Positions 1-12,573 of a stretch of 64,000 bases of DNA are shown here, in pieces (within the stretch, counting starts at the first letter, position 1; the number at the start of each line of letters is the position of its first letter). The translations under genes and the position numbers were made by a program. The notes under the pieces were generated by a model, which was not told where the DNA came from, searched no databases, and saw nothing but the letters and a program-made list of their open reading frames with translations. Origin of the DNA: Pyrenopolyporus hunteri (Eukaryota > Ascomycota > Sordariomycetes > Xylariales > Hypoxylaceae); contig CADCXC010000013.1 in NCBI GenBank assembly GCA_902806595.1, forward strand, positions 1,089,089 through 1,153,088. The letters run 5' to 3'.

Positions 1-78
1 ACCTTCGATTGCCTGCTCTTCTGATATAATCGGGAGCGTCTCCGTCTTCACTGCATTATAGCCGCCCATATCTATCTT

Positions 79-611
79 TCAGTAGTCCTCTAACTTCACG
101 ACGTGATACGCAGGTTCCTCATACGGATGAGCCCTAAATAGAGGTGGGATATCCGTTAGCACAGAGCCGGTGATGTTAGCTAACTACCCCATTGATCTGG
201 GTACCTATCTATCTGCCTCGGTAGGTAGACTCACACACATACGTATAGAAAACACGGAACGATTAATAAGAAAAAAAGGAGAGAGAAAGAAAGAAAAGAG
301 AGAACGTACTTCTTCAACGCCTCCACCGCGCCCCTGACAACCTCCTCCCCCACGCACAGCGCCTCGACGCGCACCTCGGGCACCTCCTCGAGCGCGCCGA
401 CGGCCCCGATGTGCGGGTTGGCCCCCGCCCCCGGACGGAACTGCCCCGTCCCCGCCACCGTCCAGCAGCACTCCGTGTACGCCCCCGGCCCCGGGTACCG
501 CCCCGCGCCCGCCCCGAAGACCGCCGCCTTGCACGCTGCCACGGCGGCCGGCGGCGCGTAGAAGGTCAGCGTGAACCGCTTTAGCGCTGCTGTTGCGGCG
601 GGGGCTGCCAT
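79..611 (-). CDS. NIF3-insert / YqfO C-domain-like small protein
   Basis: Two exons, 310..611 and 79..133, joined across a 176-bp intron with donor GTACGT and acceptor TTAG. The junction restores the codon for K in the motif KKAHPYEEPAYHVV and gives a protein of 118 residues. The conserved stretches are an AGAGRYPGPGAYTECCW block near residue 35, a GTGQFRPGAGANPHIG block, an EVRVEALC strand and the C-terminal HPYEEPAY motif. These match the PII/CutA-like domain inserted in NIF3/YqfO proteins, which exists in fungi as a free-standing protein. Family members are annotated as NGG1-interacting factor 3-like; the biochemical role is not established. The ATG at 611 follows a GT-rich leader on the minus strand. 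The product is probably soluble, with no signal peptide or membrane segment. Confidence 0.85.
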
Positions 612-2385
612 TTTGGTGGTGGTGGTGTTGGTGCGAGGTGGTTGGTTTGGGTTGGTTTGGGTTGAGCTTGGGTTGAAAGCGGTCGAGGGCTGAGTTGGGG
701 TAGGTGAAGTGGCTTGGTGAGAGGGGCTGGCCTGGGCGGGTTCGGGAGTTCGGGGTTATGGATATGGGAGATAGGAAGGTGTGGACGTAGGTAGTTAGTT
801 AGTTGACGGGCATATGGATATGTTTCAGCTGGGATGGAAAGGATTTAGACTTATGTATGTGCGGACTAGAATAGAAACCCCGGATAAGAGGAAGATGAAG
901 ACTAGGAAGCTTCCAAAGGATGGCTGTTGGAATAGGTAGTGAGGGTTGGGCGGGTTAGTTCGTTTCTCCAAGCGCGGAGCGACTTTACCCCAATATTAGT
1001 GTAATAGGCTTAATAGCTGGGTACCTACTATTTAGTACAACTTTCCTTAAAGTCTTTTAATGGGTAACCTCGTTCTATTTCTATATTATCTATGTAGAGC
1101 TGTATATAATGGTGGTTAAGATAGCTCTATCTCATCATAACTGGTGTCTACTATTGTTATAGGTCCTGTAAATGGGAAGTATAGGTACCTAGGTAAGTAT
1201 GCTCATCAGACGGGGCTAAACTATAGTGTTTCTAAACCGGTGATATGAAGTTATGAGAAGCGCATGTTGTTTTACCGCGGTACTTCGCATATAACATAGA
1301 TCGATACATCACCTACCCACCTAATGTTGCAACTCAATCACGATGTCTACGGAAGTTGTTCCTTGTTTCAATGATTCGTTTCATGCTTCGAAAACACTGA
1401 ATGTAAAGTAGTTTTATTATTACAACTATGCTCACTTAATGAATCTAACCTTTTGCATTGGGAGGGTGGATGTATTACTGGCGGCAGAGAATAAACTGGT
1501 CATGTTGGATGGGTAGGTACATGTACATATTTGGCGTGAATATAAAAACTATTAAATCGTATAGCTTGGAGACACACTAACTTTCCAAGTAAAAAGGCCC
1601 TTTTACTATTTCAACTGTTGAGTTAGGTACCTACCTAGTCGTCAAGTATCCTTATGAGTTATCAAATATAACGCCAAATCCTAATCAATAAAGATAAGAC
1701 GGAGTATAATATATGAATAGGATCCATGGCGTTTTTATCAATTTCCGATAGAATGTCCGTGATGTGTGAATGATAGGAGCTAAAATACCTATCAGACGAT
1801 TGGTCTGGAAGCTTAAAATAATACCTCAATTCACATTTTATTTCGACAGGGCTGGGTTGACTAAGCCGTCTAAGGCCATGCTATCCCCTATCTGGGCTAG
1901 TGCACCAAGCTGATAAGGGAAATCCCGAGTGCCCGGGTCGAATCGTGCTACCGGGTTCCTGCAACGATTCGCACTAATGAAGTAATACATACGGGTACCG
2001 TACGCACAGATAGCAAACCCTGGTCACGGACTTCTGACGGCGTCTTGGCCCTAGCGTTGCCCAAGCTCCTTTCCTAGAAAAGCAACAAAAGAAGAGCGAA
2101 AAACGAAAAACGAAAAACGAAAAAAGAAAAGAAAAAAACTGGACGTCGAAAACCTGATCCACATAAAAATTCCTCACATTCATGTCATATTCCGATATTC
2201 CTGGTCTAGTGCCAATTGGCGATGAGTCCTAGCAGATCATTTTTGCGCAGTATTTTTTAATCGACCTCCTAGTTGAGTCTGGGCTTGACCCAAATATTCC
2301 TTTTGTCGTCCCTCGTCTCTTAGACTTCCTTCACACCTCTTCTTTCCCTTGCACCCACGGTGACTTCGCCGTTAGTCAAGTCTCG
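612..2385. other. Divergent intergenic region
   Basis: About 1.8 kb between two divergently transcribed genes. I see no conserved reading frame. It must contain both promoters. Pyrimidine-rich leader sequence (TTCCTTCACACCTCTTCTTTCC) lies just before the NADH dehydrogenase start. Confidence 0.6.
2097..2138. repeat. Short tandem repeat (CGAAAAA)n
   Basis: A 7-bp unit, CGAAAAA, is repeated about four times and then decays into GAAAA runs. It sits about 250 bp upstream of the NADH dehydrogenase start. A minus-strand open frame across it reads as low-complexity sequence and is not a gene. Confidence 0.7.
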
Positions 2386-4269
2386 ATGGCGTCCTCGTCG
2401 AGGGCCTTGAGCAGGCTTACCAATTCGGCTAGGCAATTGTCTGCCAATTCAACTGCTCCGACCGTCAACTTCAGCACGACGTCATATCCGCGAAGGCTCA
2501 CCTCCCCCTCCACCATTGTCGCAAGAACACGCACGAGAGCTGCAGTTGTCCCTCGCCAACTTGCGAGATCGTACGCCGATGCATCTTCGCGCCCAGCAAA
2601 GAAGCCCCGCAGAATTCGCACAACCATCAAGTGGGCATGGCGCATAACTTACCTGTCTATCATTGCTGGTGTTGGTGCCGTCATCTACGATGGTTACTTG
2701 GATCGTCACCCCGAGGAGCAATTCGTCCCAGATCCTGACAAGAAGACCCTCGTGATTCTTGGTGAGTGCCCAATTGCTGTTATTTACTAGCTCCCGTTCC
2801 TCCTCTAACCATTTTATGACTCAAGGCACCGGTTGGGGTTCAGTTGCTTTACTCAAGAAACTGGACACCTCTAACTACAACGTCATTGTTATCTCGCCGC
2901 GCAACTACTTCCTCTTCACGCCTCTATTGCCGTCATGTACCACTGGAAATATTGAGCACCGCTCCATCATGGAGCCTGTGCGCCAGATCCTTCGTCACAA
3001 GAAAGCCGCTGTCAAGTTCTACGAAGCCGAGGCTACGCATATCGATGTCGAGAAGAAGGTCGTTAAGATCACCGACAACAGCGACATCAAAGGAAAGGTT
3101 CATGAGACCGAAGTGCCGTACGACATGCTTGTTATTGGCGTGGGTGCCGAAAACGCTACTTTCGGTATCCCTGGAGTTCGAGAACACAGCTGTTTCCTGA
3201 AGGAGATCCGAGACGCCCAGGCTATTCGGACCAAGATCATGGATTGTGTTGAGACTGCTGCTTTCAAGGATCAGGACCCAGAGGAGATCGACCGCCTTCT
3301 CCACATGGTAGTCGTCGGTGGTGGTCCCACAGGTGTTGAGTTTGCTGGCGAGCTACGGGATTTCTTCGATGAGGATATCCAGAAGCTTATCCCTGAGATT
3401 GCCCCGCGGTTCAAGGTAACTCTCATCGAGGCTCTACCCAACGTACTGCCCATGTTCAGCAAGCAACTTATCGACTACACCGAGAGCACTTTCAAGGAGG
3501 AACACATCAACATCTTGACTAAGACTATGGTTAAAAAGGTGACCGATAGGACGGTCGAGGCCGAAGTCACTGGTCCTGATGGCAAGAAGTCTACGATTAC
3601 GATCCCTTACGGCCTGCTCGTGTGGGCCACGGGTAACACGGTGCGACCCCTGGTCAAAGACCTCATGGCACAGATTCCCGCCCAGAAGGACTCAAGGCGC
3701 GGTCTCGCCGTGAATGAGTACCTCGTGGTTCAGGGAGCGAGGGATATCTGGGCCGTTGGTGACTGCGCTGTCGCCGGATATGCGCCAACTGCTCAAGTTG
3801 CCTCCCAGGAGGGTGCTTTCCTGGCTAGACTATTCAACAACATGGCCAAGACCGAAGCTTTAGAGCAGAAGGTCCGTGAGCTTAGTGCTAGCCTGAACCT
3901 CAAGCCTGGCGACACGGCGGCCACAACGCAGGAGATCGAGTCTATCGAGAAACAATTACGCCGTATCAAGGACATCAAGCCCTTCCACTACTCGCACCAA
4001 GGTAGCCTGGCCTATATCGGTAGCGAGAAGGCCGTCGCTGACGTCGCCTGGCTGAACGGCAACGTCGCTACCGGTGGTAAACTCACCTATCTATTCTGGA
4101 GGAGCGCCTACTTGAGCATGTGCTTTAGCAGTATGTTTCCCCTCTTTTCACGAGCTCGTTGTTTTCTTTCAATAAGTGATACTAACAGCTTCTAGCGCGC
4201 AACCGTGTTCTCGTCGCTCTCGATTGGATCAAGGCCAAGATCTACGGACGAGATGTTTCCCGGGAGTAG
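2386..4269 (+). CDS. External alternative (type II) NADH dehydrogenase, mitochondrial
   Basis: Three exons (2386..2761, 2826..4130, 4196..4269) give 584 residues; both introns (64 and 65 bp) close in phase. The enzyme oxidises NADH and reduces ubiquinone without pumping protons, using FAD. The N-terminus is Arg/Ser-rich like a mitochondrial presequence. A hydrophobic segment follows at about residues 88-105 (ITYLSIIAGVGAVIYDGY), typical of the NDE class facing the intermembrane space. The first dinucleotide fold is VILGTGWGSV, split by intron 1. The second is VVVGGGPTGVEFAGEL. ATGNTVRPL and WAVGDCA mark the FAD-binding C-terminal half. The insert before FHYSHQG is a charged helix with no EF-hand DxDxDG loop, so this is the calcium-independent form. 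NDE1/NDE2 assignment is not resolved. Confidence 0.95.
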
Positions 4270-5205
4270 AGCTTTTACTTAATTAGGTATTAAGCGCCCG
4301 ATCTTTTGAACAACTCCCTATCTCCTTTTGAGATCCCTGCATTGGATCCAAAGTGGCGAGATTATCTTCTAGTCTCGCATGCTTGCATAGCCGATCACCG
4401 CGTATTATTCGTCCCCGTGGAGTTCAGAGTAGAATACTACCTAGACACGATATGGCAAGGAGGGATGGAGCAGAACGGTTTTTTAACGGAGAGATACGAA
4501 TGGCATACGGCACACCACGCGCTCACGTATAGAGGGGAGATTCCCATCTGAAGAAAGCACGTAGACTAAAATAGATTTGCGGCACGCGAAGCAGGGCAGG
4601 AACTCGATATGCTTCCGCCTGTATATGTAACCAGTCAGCAATAAAATAATACTTCTAACCTGTCGGCCGGAGCGAGAAGCGTCTCAAAAGCGAGTGCCTT
4701 CGGCGTATACGCATACCTATGCATCTTATGTGTATCGATTAATCTAACCCTAAGAGATGTCTTGCAAAAAAACCATCAAGCTACGCTCGTAGTACGCTAC
4801 ATGACTATTTTGACATAAACGCCATATTATCAAACATATGCTCGGTCTTCTCTAACTAACCTCGGCTACAGACATTTCGCAGGGTAGCACCTTTAGATGG
4901 AAACAATTGAGTGTAACTCACGTGAAAGCTCGGTTGACTTGGATTAAGGGTTCATGTGAGGATTGAGGAAACCAGTGCGATAATTGGGTATCTTCTATCA
5001 GTCAGTACGAACTATTCCCATTCTATTTTTTGCGCCAACTTGCCTGAATAATCAGACCTACCTGGGTTAGGACGTACTTAGTTCGTTACCTCCGTATAGC
5101 CGCGAACGGCGATAATTTCTCGGGTGAGGAGAGCCGTTCGAAATTTACGAAAGTGCGACTTAGTCGCGAAACTCCTGCAACCCGAAGGCGCAAAACGGGC
5201 TACGG
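4270..5205. other. Intergenic region between convergent genes
   Basis: 3' flanks of the NADH dehydrogenase and acetyltransferase genes. An open frame at 4306..4551 reads straight through the expected 3' UTR and has no recognisable motif. I see nothing else. Confidence 0.6.
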
Positions 5206-6657
5206 TCAATTCGTCTGCGGCCCAGCATTGGGTTCCCTGACCATGGCGTAGAGCTTGATGGCCGTGCCGTCGTCGTCACACTCCAGCTCCTTCGCAAACT
5301 TAAACCCGAAGCGGCCGTAGATCTGCATGTTAGGGACGTCCCGGCTGGACTCGAGGTAGCACATCATGCCCTCGGCGTCGGCCTGGTCCGTCACGGCCTT
5401 CATCATGAGGCGGCCGATTCCCTTGTTCTGGGCCTGGGGCGCCACAACCATGATGTTGAGGAAATAGTAACCCCGCGGATCGGTCCACACGGCGGACTGG
5501 GCTTTGGCTTGCGCCTCCTTCCATATGTAATAGCGCTGGCCATTCATCATCGAGTTAGCGGTCTTTGGACCTCGGTATGGTGTATAAAGATTGGAAAGGT
5601 GCCGGTAACCAGAACGCTGGTTCTGATCGCTCATCTGACGCGGGCGCTGAAACGAGCCATGATCCTCGGTGGGCTGGGCGAGGGCCTCCCTTTCCAAAAC
5701 AGCGTCTCCTGCGTGTTCCGGTTGCCAAACCAGCACTACCTTAGAGACCCGTAGCATGCAGCCAAGGCGGGAGGTTAAATGCTTGTTTTTGGAGCAGAAA
5801 GGGCCTTTCCCCGCGCTCGCGATCGATCTGACTCACTCACCTTGACGTTCAGGCCTCCTCGGCCGTAGTAGAGGTTCATCCCGACCTGGCTGAGCCATAG
5901 CCGCCACCCCTCAAGCCAGTCGTGCCAGCTCTGTGGCTGACCCGCCTTCTGCGGTCGTAACCAGCAAGCCACGCCCAGCACCTCATCGCTGCCCTCTTCC
6001 TTCGCGACGTGGAAGATTCCATTGCGCATGCCCCATCGACACCGAATAGCGAGGGAGGCTGCATTACGTTGCGGATTGAACTAGAGCCGGGTATTAGTAT
6101 GTAAGTATGAGTGAAGTCCGGAGGCCGATCATCGATAGAATTCGAGTGCATCCCCGAAGAGAGGCGAGACAAATGGTCGCCAATAGAATCGAAAAGCCGT
6201 TCATTATCCGCGTAACAGGATAGGTGTAGGTGGGTGGTAAGCGGACGCAGGAGATGCAAAAAAAGCAAAAAGCGTCAAGCCATCTCCATGCGCCCTTGAA
6301 ACAAGATCTCGGGGTAGACAGAAACGGGTTTAATATACACCAAGCAGGAGGTAAAAAGCAAAAAAACCAGTAACAAGAGAAGTGCGTACCGTAGATTTGT
6401 CAAACACCCAGTTGTTATAGGGGTCATCTGCGAAGGCTTGTCTTTGGGAGAGTTGGTTAGCATAATCGATGAGAAGCTGAAGAGGTGCTGGCACGTCAGC
6501 CGCAACGTCCCTTTTCTTTCCCTCTCTAAGGTCACGCACAAATGTAATGCTGTTACTGGCTGGTGGGCGGAGGGGAAAAGGGAGCAGTTACTAACTGGAT
6601 GGCAGAGACAGCGCCGGGTATGTCTGCCTCAGTGAGGGGAGAGACCCGGACCGGCAT
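5206..6657 (-). CDS. GNAT-family N-acetyltransferase (possibly frame-disrupted)
   Basis: Four coding segments on the minus strand: 6592..6657 (starts MPVRVSPLTEADIPG), 6390..6436 (ADDPYNNWVFDKST), 5841..6080 (LAIRCRWGMRNGIFHVAKEE) and 5206..5535. Segments 2-3-4 join in phase across introns of 309 and 305 bp. The last segment holds the acetyl-CoA-binding core: NIMVVAPQAQNKGIGRLMMK, with the Q/RxxGxG/A motif as QNKGIG, then YLESSRDVPNMQIYGRFGF. About 227 residues would be usual for this fungal GNAT type; the substrate is unknown. The junction of segments 1 and 2 is one base short of phase with the obvious GTAACT donor and CAAG acceptor. Either a splice site was missed or the gene carries a frame lesion. 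Confidence 0.75.
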
Positions 6658-9097
6658 GATGACGGAAATCCGATTCGGCGGAATCTGCCGACTTACACGA
6701 GAAAGCAACGTGGGGTGGTGGTATAGGGGATTGTTACGTTATGAAACAATATAAAAGCGTGTAAATATGGCGATATTGCCGTATGATGCTACGATAGTCC
6801 TACAAATACAATTGTATGGCTATCATGAACTTGTTGAAACCTCTAGAGGTGAAATATGTACGTGTAGTATGGACGAAATAGGCCTCGGTCTGGGGGCACA
6901 CTATAGTAGGTATTAGTGCTGTGATATAGGACGTGAATACCTAAACCTACCTAGGTACTTAGGCTAGTATAGGCGCTTATCACCTATAAGGTTAGTTCTT
7001 ATTCGGGAGCACCTCGGAATAATAGTACCTGGAAAATGCCCTTCAAGAGATGATTTCATTTGTGGCTGCCAAGTTTACTACTATCTAAACATGATCAACT
7101 TTTCCAACATATATGCTTGCCCTAAAATAGGGTCCCGATTCGGATATAAAAGTCCATCGTTCTGAGTTTCTCGTATGTAGGTAATTTCCAGCGATGAACG
7201 AGTGACCTGCTCCGATTCTGCAAATACGGCGGGCCTTGTTGCTGCTGACGCGACCGGCTGGGATGCGAACAACGTTCTGAACCAGGATGAGCGAATCTAA
7301 AAAGCTTGACAAACCTACCATCAGATCTTCCTCGCGAACAAAAGCTTGGAATAGCTTGGCTCAAATTGGCATCGAAGACGCTCCTACAGCTTCGTCTGGA
7401 TACTACATCACGCGTGTGAATAGGTACGTAACACTACTTTTCTTCGAGAAGGACGAGGATGACCGCGGGCCTTCTTTCATCTCGAAACGTCCGCCATATA
7501 ATCCGTACGTCGTTCGTAACCCGGGGGATGGAAGGACTAGAGCTGGCTCTAACTACTCTTTACTGGGCTATTACTTGCTACATGCAGGACGAATGAGGTT
7601 ATACTCGTACTATGGTTGCAGGCCAAAGTTTAAATACCCTGTCAGGTACCGGTGGATCGCGTTAGACAACGCACCATACTAATTTAGGTTATAGTACGTC
7701 TTAGATTTTCCGACGGTACTTTCGAAGACTTTGTGATTTTTAACCCTACTAAACCATAACAGGTAAAGAATGGCTCCACAAAAAACGCGATACTTACAGG
7801 GTCTTTTTACTTACCCATCAGACCATAGTATAAACGTAAGCGTGTTCCTCATTCGGCTGTGCTTGCGATTGCCACCAAATCCCTGGACTTGTCGCGAGGT
7901 CCCCGGAAGATTCGACTTCCATGGGACCAAGGGGCACCACTCGCTACCTATACGTACCGCTCAATGTACCGCAGAACCGAAGTTGTAGAACCGAAGTTCG
8001 AGACTGCAAAGACGCTGCTCTGTATCAAGTTCGGCACCGCGGGTCGAGGCCCTGGTTGAAACCCAGCAGACCCCGCAAATTGCCCCTGTCTGAGACGGGA
8101 TACCCTGGTTATCTTGTGACAAGCTCGACCTCAAGTCAAGACGCTACTGTCACCTGTCGACAACAATCTTGAGTCTCTTTCTGGCGCTCACCCCCTAAAA
8201 GATTTTGGCAAGAACGCCGGGAGTCTCGTCGTGCTCTTTTATCCGGATGTCATTGGACGAGCCTCAGGAGGAGAGAGCTTTTCCCATAGCAAGTCCTAAC
8301 CTCTGGAACCCCTTGTTCCTGTTAACTCTTATACGATAGGCCGTATGTCAACTTTTCCAAGCCAACATTGGCACGATCTAATAAGTTTATGTCCACTCGG
8401 TAATTAGTAGTCGGATATAGCAACGTAAACATATCACTATAACGACGGTCCTATTTTCTTGAAATACGGCTTCAATCACAGCAAATATATCCGGCAGATC
8501 AGTTGCTAGGTATCGCTCCCCGCGCGTCTGGACTAATATACGCAGCGTACGCAGTTGATATTATATAGGGAGCAAGCTCTGTTAGGTAAGGCTATGTAGA
8601 GAAGATTCTAACATTTACTACCTACTCAATGTAGGTAGCTACGTCGATACGTAGTGGTAAAGGTCCTATAGGCCTAGACGCGAGCGAGTCCCACACGTCA
8701 AAGCTATGCTAACCAGGGGTGCGATGCATCCGTCTAGGGTCATCGAAGGGGCTCAAGGGGGGCCTCATCGCATCCCTGATGCGCGTTGCATTAGTCGGGC
8801 TTTACCCCCGAATCTCAAAGCTACCAAAAATCCGATACAGCTCTCGAACTTGTATTTCCTTCTCTAATTACTTCGTGCCGCCGAAATTCTTGGCCTTCTT
8901 TCCTTCTTTACTCTCTTTCCTCTCTTTTCCCTTCAAGGCTGGCCTTGTATTCGATTCACTAATCCCCCAGGTTTGGGTTCTTGGTATTCAATTCGTTTCG
9001 TCCTGTCGCTCCCGGTCTTGAGCGACTTTAATAATTAGTCTCTCATTGTGATTCTTTTTTTCTTGGGCCTTGGGTCGTACTATGAAGAAGTCGGGGC
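6658..9097. other. Long intergenic region, no supported gene
   Basis: About 2.4 kb. The longest frame (7287..7682, plus, 131 codons) has no recognisable domain. The other frames are short and overlap each other. A palindromic ACCTACCTAGGTACTT motif occurs near 6946. The last 250 bp before 9098 are pyrimidine-rich (TTTCCTTCTTTACTCTCTTTCC), consistent with a promoter and leader. Confidence 0.5.
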
Positions 9098-10612
9098 ATG
9101 TGGTTGAATGTAGAGCATTTCGGCGCACCAGGAAAACTCGCGAATTATAACATGCTGCCACCGAACGGGAGAAGACAGTCTCGAGATAGCCGACTATGGG
9201 CTAGGCCGCCGAATATGGGTCGAAGGTCAGCACTATCGTCGCGTAGAAGTATGGGCCATGAAGTCACCGAGGCCGATTCCCTCAACACCAAAAGTTCGAG
9301 AAAACGGTATATTCCCGGTTCCGGAGGCCACGGCCACGGTCCCGGTGGCGACGGCTACTCTAGCGAACCTGATGAGGACGACCCTGTGCAGCAAACGGCG
9401 CCAATCCCATCAAGCTCGTCGGGTTCAATCGTTACGATTACCTCTTCATTGTTACCAGCATCTTCTTCGGCTCAGCAAAAGGAGGAAGGCGATGGCAACG
9501 ATGATTCTTCTCCATCGCCAATTTTGACCACAGAAACTCCATCGTCTACGACGGCGACCACTACGCATCAGCCTACAGAAACATCCTGGAAATTAGGCGA
9601 CGGCAATGATGAAGAAAAGCATGGAGGGCCTCGCGGGGGTAAAAATTTTCAGCAGGGCGGTTTGGATCGTACGGCCGAGCACCTTCTAATTGCTGCAGGT
9701 GCAATAGGTAAGCATGTTCTCGGTCATCTTAGTGTAGCCTAGGACTAACGCATCTAAGGGGCGTTCATCCTATTCTGCTTCACTGGATGGATCGCCTACA
9801 GGGTTTTGAAGAGATCAAGAGGTCAGGGCTTCGGCGGAAACAGCGGCGCGGGCTTCATTGACAAATTCTACGGGAGGCGGAGGGTCCCGGTAGACGAGCC
9901 TATGCTCTACATGGCTAACGAGGCACCCCCAATGTACGAGAAGGGCGAATACGGCACCATGCAATCAGGCGCCTTTTATGGTCCCACTAAGACATATATA
10001 CCCGGACTCGGAAGCATGACCCGTCCTGTTACTTCGAATTCTAATACTGGCACGCTCCGGCGGCCATTGGATAATAACCCGATATTTACCAGCCCCGATG
10101 ATAAGCATAAACGAAACAACGAGGACGCAGTAAACGAGGCTGATATCAACCTGACTATGAGATCACTGACATCGCAACCGTACTACACCGAATCGGGGCT
10201 GGCTCGTCGGCCGTCGGATACATATAGCGCACCAAAGGGAGCCGGGAGCCGTGCTAGCGAGCTATCGTCTATCTCTTCAGGGTTCGGGGACGGTGATATT
10301 GTCGTACCTCCGCCCTTCGCGCTGAGCAAGCCCCTACCCGCCCTAGCACCAGAGCGGGCTCCAGGAGGGCCGCTGGAGAAACCAGCAGTTCGAGAATCGT
10401 GGATCAGCCGTCAAGGTGATAGGAGAGAAACGGTATATACTGTGACGAGCGAAGACCGCCCCGCCCGGTTCCGTTCTATCACTAGCTGGGTTAATCAGCA
10501 GGCTGGTAGGGCGAAGCGGGCAGGATCGAGGGCGCGGGAGCGTGGAGAAGTACCTGTCATACCGGCAATCCCAGGCGAGATAAGCGTGACACAACAGACG
10601 GTGTACCGGTGA
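9098..10612 (+). CDS. Single-pass membrane protein with low-complexity ectodomain
   Basis: Two exons (9098..9707, 9759..10612) around a 51-bp intron give 487 residues. The intron has a GTAAGC donor, a GACTAACG branch site and a TAAG acceptor, and splits the membrane segment. The N-terminal 190 residues are rich in Ser, Thr, Gly and Asp and probably disordered. One hydrophobic segment follows at about 195-217 (LLIAAGAIGAFILFCFTGWIAYRVLKR), ended by basic residues as a stop-transfer. The roughly 270-residue C-terminal part carries PPMYEKGEYG and many short polar stretches and is probably cytoplasmic. There is no classical signal peptide. ATG 9098 is the first in frame; 9152 (MLPPNGRRQSRDSR) is a good alternative start. 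The layout resembles Mid2-like fungal surface proteins, but I see no defining domain and assign no function. Confidence 0.75.
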
Positions 10613-12573
10613 TTGACGTTGCTACCTACCTAGGTACCTAATACCAAAAGGAACTAACGCAATATTTACCTTATTGCTCTATTTTGAATCCAGTCCATCA
10701 ACCATGGGGAAGCTTCTATTATTCTAATCTAGGAAGCGCTAATGAATACAATGCGTGACGGGGTTACGGCAGGAAGCAGTTTGTATCTTAACTCCAGGGG
10801 GGGCATAATACCTAGCGCCCGTCCGCGCTAATCAGTTTTATATATATATGCACCTTGTCCTTGGAGGGAGTCTTGTCGCTTGGGGGACGATGCATTTCAA
10901 CCTCATCTAGCCTATCGCACGGTTGGAATGCATGTGTATCATGCTTCCCGGCGTTTAGGGTCACGCCGGTCTCGATATCTATACCGAGCACTTCTCACGT
11001 CGGGGGGAGGGGGATTACAGGAGTTGTACTAGGGGGAGTTACTATAGAAAGGGTGAACGATAATGACTATCATATAAGAATTGACTCATTGCTAGTCTAA
11101 CTTCGCTATATACCGAACCCCTAATTGCCTATCGAAGAGAGACCGAGAAAGAGGAGCAGATCACCCGTCACTCCCCAATATTGGAGAATGTTGACAAGTG
11201 AAAAATGCCTCTTCCCTCGAAAGAGGGTCGGGACCGCTTAGAGAAAGCCCGATTTTAATTCTTCGACTTACATAAAAGAAGGGTCACATTGTGAGGCTAA
11301 CAGCCGCCATTCCTCAAAGAGTCTCCGGACGATCTGTTCTTAGCTTGACGGGTACGACAGATGATCCTCTGTGGGGTGGCCTCGTAGGCACTGCTAGGGA
11401 TTGGCGTCGACAAACCACGCTATTCATTAGCAGTAAAACATATCGCAAATTTCATGAAGAATCTGGGTACGTGGGTGATAAAGTACCCAGAGGCGATTTG
11501 TTTGATCTTAGGCTTCTAAATACGATTTCGAGTATCATATCATCTACAACGGACGTTTGCGTGATGTCGGACGCGCGTTGGGTTATGTTGAGGTTGTTGA
11601 GCTGGCTGAAGGAGTGAAATTTAGTAATGACTAGAGAATGGTTGGATTAATAGCTGAAGGCACCACTGTCTAAGTGGTCGCACAGCCCTCAGGTCCCGTG
11701 GCTCGGCGTTCCTTCAACTACTAGCGATAGCGGGGCAGCCCCTGTAAGCTCGCAGCGGGCTCCCCTGTTAAGTGCGTAATAGTGCTGCGCAGAATGGGCC
11801 CTATCCACTTTTAGGGAACCTCAAGGGGACGAATGTGCAAACAAAAGGGAAAGCACATGACGACAATGAGAGAGACATCGTAGGCATCGGATCGCAAACG
11901 CTCTTTTCATGATAACAGTTCCTGTTCCCACTATAAGACATATATATAGGTATATATACGCCGAACTTATATTAGCCAATTGTTTTTTGTTCTATTCCTT
12001 TGCTGTTATCTCCATCTCGGTCTCGGTATTTATTGTTCATATTGTTAGAATTGGGAACGCATAAATCATATCATCTAGCGTCCTGGGTTATTTTGCAGCC
12101 TACCGAGTCCCATAGCGAACCTGGCGCTACGCGTTGTTTTTGGTAACTCGGCAACTCAGCCTCGCTATCGTCGTCGCAATTGCCCCCCGGGATAGGCCCG
12201 CGCCTAGCTTTTTGGCTTCGTCACCTGCTACTGCCCGTGTACTGCCCCTGCCGCTGCTGCTGCTACCACTACTTAGTACCTCTAAGTATAGTACCTCTAC
12301 GCGACTGCCTCCCCTCTACGGTTCCCACCTTCTTACATACCTCATACTTTGAGTCTCTATTAAGTCAGCTGCAACTCTTTTGGGAGCTCTCATTTTGATT
12401 GAATCTTTCTTTTCTTCTTTCACTCGCCTAAACGTTTTGTGCCTCGCTTCATTTTGATTCACTCACCTTGGCCACCTTGTCTTTGGTCTAATGCGCCACG
12501 CTTCTGGAGTGTCCGATACATACGAATGAGCCGCTAGGTACTGCGCGCAACGTTTTCCGCAACATTTTCCAGG
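10613..12573. other. Intergenic region
   Basis: About 2 kb, with a perfect TACCTACCTAGGTACCTA near 10622. Short open frames (10855-11100, 11291-11617, 12134-12398) show no domain and no splice context I can support. A GC-richer stretch at 11650-11830 could be a long 5' leader of the downstream gene. Just before 12574 the sequence is C/T-rich, as expected for a fungal transcription start region. Confidence 0.5.

Noticed and set aside
1860..1975. Possible tRNA (GGGTCGAATC looks like a B box)
   Set aside because: No acceptor-stem pairing, no proper T stem and no A box at the right distance on either strand.
7287..7682. 131-codon plus-strand frame in a long intergenic region
   Set aside because: No domain, no splice context, odd composition (many Tyr/Arg), and overlapping minus-strand frames of similar length; not above chance.
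11650..11830. GC-rich stretch that could be a structured non-coding RNA
   Set aside because: No consistent stem set or known family seen; more simply a long leader of the gene at 12574.
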